DNA of 64,000 bases from Clostridium_AT stratigraminis (GTDB lineage: Bacteria > Bacillota > Clostridia > Clostridiales > Clostridiaceae): NCBI RefSeq assembly GCF_045310675.1, contig NZ_JBJHZZ010000006.1:62001-126000 (forward strand). The letters run 5' to 3'. The position numbers and the translations under genes were made by a program. The notes below the pieces were generated by a model. It was not told the DNA's origin, ran no database searches, and saw nothing but the letters and a program-made list of their open reading frames with translations. Numbering within the stretch: the stretch's first letter is position 1; each line of letters begins with the position of its first letter. Below are positions 61,873-64,000 of the stretch, piece by piece.

Positions 61873-62175
61873 TTACTCAGCAATTTGAGTTTCTACCTCA
61901 AGAGGATAAACACTCGCTTTTTTCTTGTCTCTGCCGAATCTTTCATATTTAACGATACCATCTGCTTTTGCGAAAAGAGTATCATCGCTTCCTCTACCAA
62001 CATTTTCACCTGGGTGAAGCTTAGTTCCTCTTTGTCTAACTAATATATTTCCTGCAAGAACAAATTGTCCATCTGCACATTTAACACCAAGTCTCTTGGA
62101 TTCACTGTCTCTACCGTTTCTTGAGCTACCTACTCCTTTTTTATGAGCAAATAACTGAAGGTTCATAACTAGCAT
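61873..62175 (-). CDS. rpmA: Ribosomal protein L27
   Basis: A 100-residue L27 with the Firmicute N-terminal extension MLVMNLQLFA followed by HKKGVGSSRNGRDSESKRLGVK. The LQLFA/HKKG junction is the site cut by the Prp protease encoded next door; mature L27 reaches the peptidyl-transferase centre. AGGAGG lies nine bases before ATG. Confidence 0.98.
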   Translation of the reverse strand: MLVMNLQLFAHKKGVGSSRNGRDSESKRLGVKCADGQFVLAGNILVRQRGTKLHPGENVGRGSDDTLFAKADGIVKYERFGRDKKKASVYPLEVETQIAE

Positions 62176-62179
62176 TGTA

Positions 62180-62506
62180 CTACACCTCCTCTAACACTAC
62201 GTTTATATATTCATTATAATTAATTTCTATGTTTTTAAGTCCTAAAAGCATAGTTTCTAACAGTACCTGAGAGCTTTCTATTTCTTTAATAGTGAGCTTA
62301 CTTAAGTCTAAGCTTAAGAATCCATCTTCAATTCCTACGATAGGCTTAATTTTTAAGATTTCTGTAATTCCGTTTGCAATTGTTATAGAAACAGCTGAAA
62401 CAGCACTACAAACCATATCATAACCATCATTAGAAGCTTCAGCATGACCGCTTAGCTTTACAGATACTATTTTCCCGCATTTTTTACTAAACCTTGCATT
62501 AATCAT
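62180..62506 (-). CDS. prp: Prp, cysteine protease for L27 processing
   Basis: A 108-residue protease with the catalytic pair GHA (His21) and MVCSAVSA (Cys33). It removes the N-terminal extension of L27. It lies between rplU and rpmA, as in other Firmicutes. Confidence 0.96.
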   Translation of the reverse strand: MINARFSKKCGKIVSVKLSGHAEASNDGYDMVCSAVSAVSITIANGITEILKIKPIVGIEDGFLSLDLSKLTIKEIESSQVLLETMLLGLKNIEINYNEYINVVLEEV

Positions 62507-62509
62507 GGC

Positions 62510-62821
62510 TTATGCGTTTATTTTTTCAATTTGAAGCTTTGTAAATGGTTGTCTATGTCCTTGCTTTCTTCTATAGTCTTTCTTTCTCTTATACTTGAAA
62601 ACTATAACCTTCTTAGCTTTACCTTGTGCTAGAACCTTAGCAACAACATTTGCTCCTTCAACTACAGGCTTACCAACTACTAAACCATCTTCCTTACCAA
62701 CTGCAAGAACGTTTCCTAATTCTACTGTTCCATCAACTTCAGCAGTTAACTTTTCAACGTAGATTACGTCTCCTTCTTTAACTTGGTATTGTTTTCCTCC
62801 AGTAGCTATGATTGCGTACAT
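62510..62821 (-). CDS. rplU: Ribosomal protein L21
   Basis: A 103-residue protein (MYAIIATGGKQYQVKEGDVI, then KRKKDYRRKQGHRQPFTKLQI) of the 50S subunit. The start at ATG 62821 follows GAGGAGG; the longer in-frame start at 62908 overlaps the promoter. The promoter and leader (62831-62935) precede it. Confidence 0.98.
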   Translation of the reverse strand: MYAIIATGGKQYQVKEGDVIYVEKLTAEVDGTVELGNVLAVGKEDGLVVGKPVVEGANVVAKVLAQGKAKKVIVFKYKRKKDYRRKQGHRQPFTKLQIEKINA

Positions 62822-62830
62822 TAAAAACAC

Positions 62831-62900
62831 CTCCTCAAACCAGTCTCGCCATCTCAGGTACACAAAAATGTGATTTAAAACCCTATGTGTGCGGTCTACA
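62831..62900 (-). promoter_or_regulatory. L21 leader-like 5' untranslated region
   Basis: The minus-strand leader from the predicted transcription start to the ribosome site contains TAGACCGCACACATAGGGTTTTAAAT, a hairpin CACA...TGTG and GATGGCGAGACTGGTTTGAGGAGG, like the ribosomal protein L21 leader known from Firmicutes, where it probably mediates feedback control. Assignment is by recalled pattern. Confidence 0.65.
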
Positions 62901-62906
62901 AATGCC

Positions 62907-62935
62907 ATTGTAACATAGGATTATATTTTTGTAAA
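62907..62935 (-). promoter_or_regulatory. Sigma-A promoter of rplU-prp-rpmA
   Basis: Minus-strand TTTACA (62930-62935), 17-base spacer, TACAAT (62907-62912). Confidence 0.8.
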
Positions 62936-62941
62936 GAAGCT

Positions 62942-64000
62942 TTATCCATATATCTTAAACTTTTGCATTTTCTCCACTTCACTTGAAAAGATTAAGGGTT
63001 CTACTTTTATAAAATCCTTATTTTGAATATAACTTAGAAACACCTTTTTATTCTGAGCTTTTATACTATTAATAAAGCATTCTATATCCTTATTAATCTC
63101 TTCATTATATGAAGCACTTAATTCAATATAAATGTTATCTATATTAAGGCTGTTATCTATTTTAAATATTTCATTTCTTATAAGCTCTGTCATATAAGAA
63201 AACTTAAGCTTTTTACCTTTACCACTGCATTTCTCACAGTCTTCTTCTAGATATTCAAGTATCGGCCTTCCAATTCTTTTTCTTGCAATTTGAATTAAGT
63301 TTAATTCTGTAAAATTATAAACTACAGTTTTATTTTTATCATTTTCAAAGGCTTTTTTAAGAACGGTAAACACTGCCTCTTTATAGGTTCCGTTAGTCAT
63401 ATCTATAAAATCCACTATGATTATACCAGAAAGATTTCTAAGTTTAATTTGTTTTCCTATTTCATAAGCTGCTTCTAAATTAGTTTCATAGACTGTTTTT
63501 TCTATGCTGCTGCTCTTTATATTCTTCCCTGAATTTACATCTATAACATACATGCCTTCTGTTTTATCAATGACTATAAAACCTCCGTTTTTAAGAAATA
63601 CTCTGCTGTTTCTTAAGGATAATATCTCCTTCTCTATTCCACAGTAATCAAATAGCGTTCTGTTTTCCTCATATAGCTCTACTGTGCACTGAACATCTGT
63701 ATTATGTTTTAGCATATCTTTTATGTATTTATAGTCCTTTTCATTGTTGATAATTATTTTATCTGTTTCAAGGTCTAGTTTATCCCTAAGCACCTTATCA
63801 AGAATACCTTCTCCTCCATATAAAAGCTTAGGTTTACTGCTTAAATTAAAGTCATTTAATATATTATTATAAAGTATTAAAAGCCTTTCAATTTCTTCTC
63901 TTATACTGTTTATTGATACTTTTTCAGCATTTGTTCTAATTTTTAAACCAAGATCTTTGTGTGCAGGAATATTATCTAAAACTGATTTTTTAAATTCTTC
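62942..64000 (-). CDS. rng: Ribonuclease G (partial, N-terminus outside)
   Basis: The C-terminal 352 codons of an RNase E/G family enzyme; the reading frame is open to the right edge of the window, so the first part lies outside. It has the metal-binding DVNSG (in MYVIDVNSGK), the second catalytic aspartate in IIVDFIDMTNG, and a zinc-link-like CEKCSGKGK. The absence of a long C-terminal scaffold makes it RNase G-like. It lies upstream of rplU. Confidence 0.93.
   Translation of the reverse strand, partial: EEFKKSVLDNIPAHKDLGLKIRTNAEKVSINSIREEIERLLILYNNILNDFNLSSKPKLLYGGEGILDKVLRDKLDLETDKIIINNEKDYKYIKDMLKHNTDVQCTVELYEENRTLFDYCGIEKEILSLRNSRVFLKNGGFIVIDKTEGMYVIDVNSGKNIKSSSIEKTVYETNLEAAYEIGKQIKLRNLSGIIIVDFIDMTNGTYKEAVFTVLKKAFENDKNKTVVYNFTELNLIQIARKRIGRPILEYLEEDCEKCSGKGKKLKFSYMTELIRNEIFKIDNSLNIDNIYIELSASYNEEINKDIECFINSIKAQNKKVFLSYIQNKDFIKVEPLIFSSEVEKMQKFKIYG

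Noticed and set aside
1..64000. CRISPR array, prophage, integrative element or restriction system
   Set aside because: No regularly spaced repeats, integrase, transposase or defence gene was seen; gene order is the core clostridial order almost throughout.

Overview
The window is a low-GC chromosomal segment of an endospore-forming Firmicute, most likely Clostridium sensu stricto. Evidence is the AT-rich codon use, spore genes (gpr, yqfC/yqfD, a CotS-like protein, a BofC-like protein), pyruvate phosphate dikinase next to a CcpN-like regulator, the SCIFF/ranthipeptide pair scfA-scfB, and the gene order gpr-lepA-hemW-hrcA-grpE-dnaK-dnaJ-prmA-rsmE-mtaB-HIT-rpsU-yqeY-yqfC-yqfD-pgpH-ybeY-dgkA-cdd-era-recO. 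Nearly all genes are on the minus strand. Only a CotS-like gene, rpsT, a YfcE-type phosphoesterase and a DacF-type carboxypeptidase are on the plus strand. A complete selenocysteine system (selD-selA-selB-selC) marks a selenium user.

Layout, left to right. 1-3.9 kb: secF (partial)-secD with its own promoter, the radical-SAM maturase scfB and its 45-residue six-cysteine substrate scfA, a small membrane protein and yajC. 3.9-8.9 kb: tgt and queA (queuosine), ruvB-ruvA, a BofC-like membrane protein and a BFD-like [2Fe-2S] protein. 9.0-9.4 kb: RNase P RNA. 9.5-15 kb: a Nif3-family protein, trmK, a PH-domain membrane protein, rpoD and dnaG, the last preceded by two tandem sigma-H-like promoters and a Spo0A box. 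15.3-21.3 kb: CotS-like gene, ppdK, CcpN-like regulator, DUF4342 protein and recO (apparent CTG start). 21.4-32 kb: era, cdd, dgkA-PAP2 fusion, ybeY, pgpH, yqfD, yqfC, yqeY, rpsU, HIT, mtaB, rsmE, prmA. 32.2-37.4 kb: a 231-bp palindrome, then the class I heat-shock operon hrcA-grpE-dnaK-dnaJ with a promoter and CIRCE. 37.4-45.6 kb: hemW, lepA, a 92-residue unknown where spoIIP is usually found, gpr, rpsT, holA, and a comEC whose metallo-beta-lactamase-like tail lacks the metal motif. 45.7-50.1 kb: phosphoesterase, a sensorless histidine kinase with a TPR protein downstream of two Spo0A boxes, an orphan holin, and a 600-bp non-coding stretch. 50.1-54.7 kb: selC, selB, selA, selD. 54.7-64 kb: comEA, dacF, rluD, an LCP-family gene, yqeK, nadD, yhbY, obgE, rpmA-prp-rplU with an L21-type leader, and rng (partial).

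Most genes are housekeeping (translation, replication and repair, protein export, chaperones) with sporulation genes threaded between them. The parts that stand out are a dispersed ~100-bp hairpin element in three intergenic copies whose stems vary in compensated pairs, the long palindrome before prmA, the Spo0A/sigma-H-type control sites, the kinase-TPR pair, the UGA-containing selD that would be truncated by ordinary annotation, and several non-ATG starts (many TTG, one CTG, one probable ATA) inferred from ribosome-binding-site spacing.
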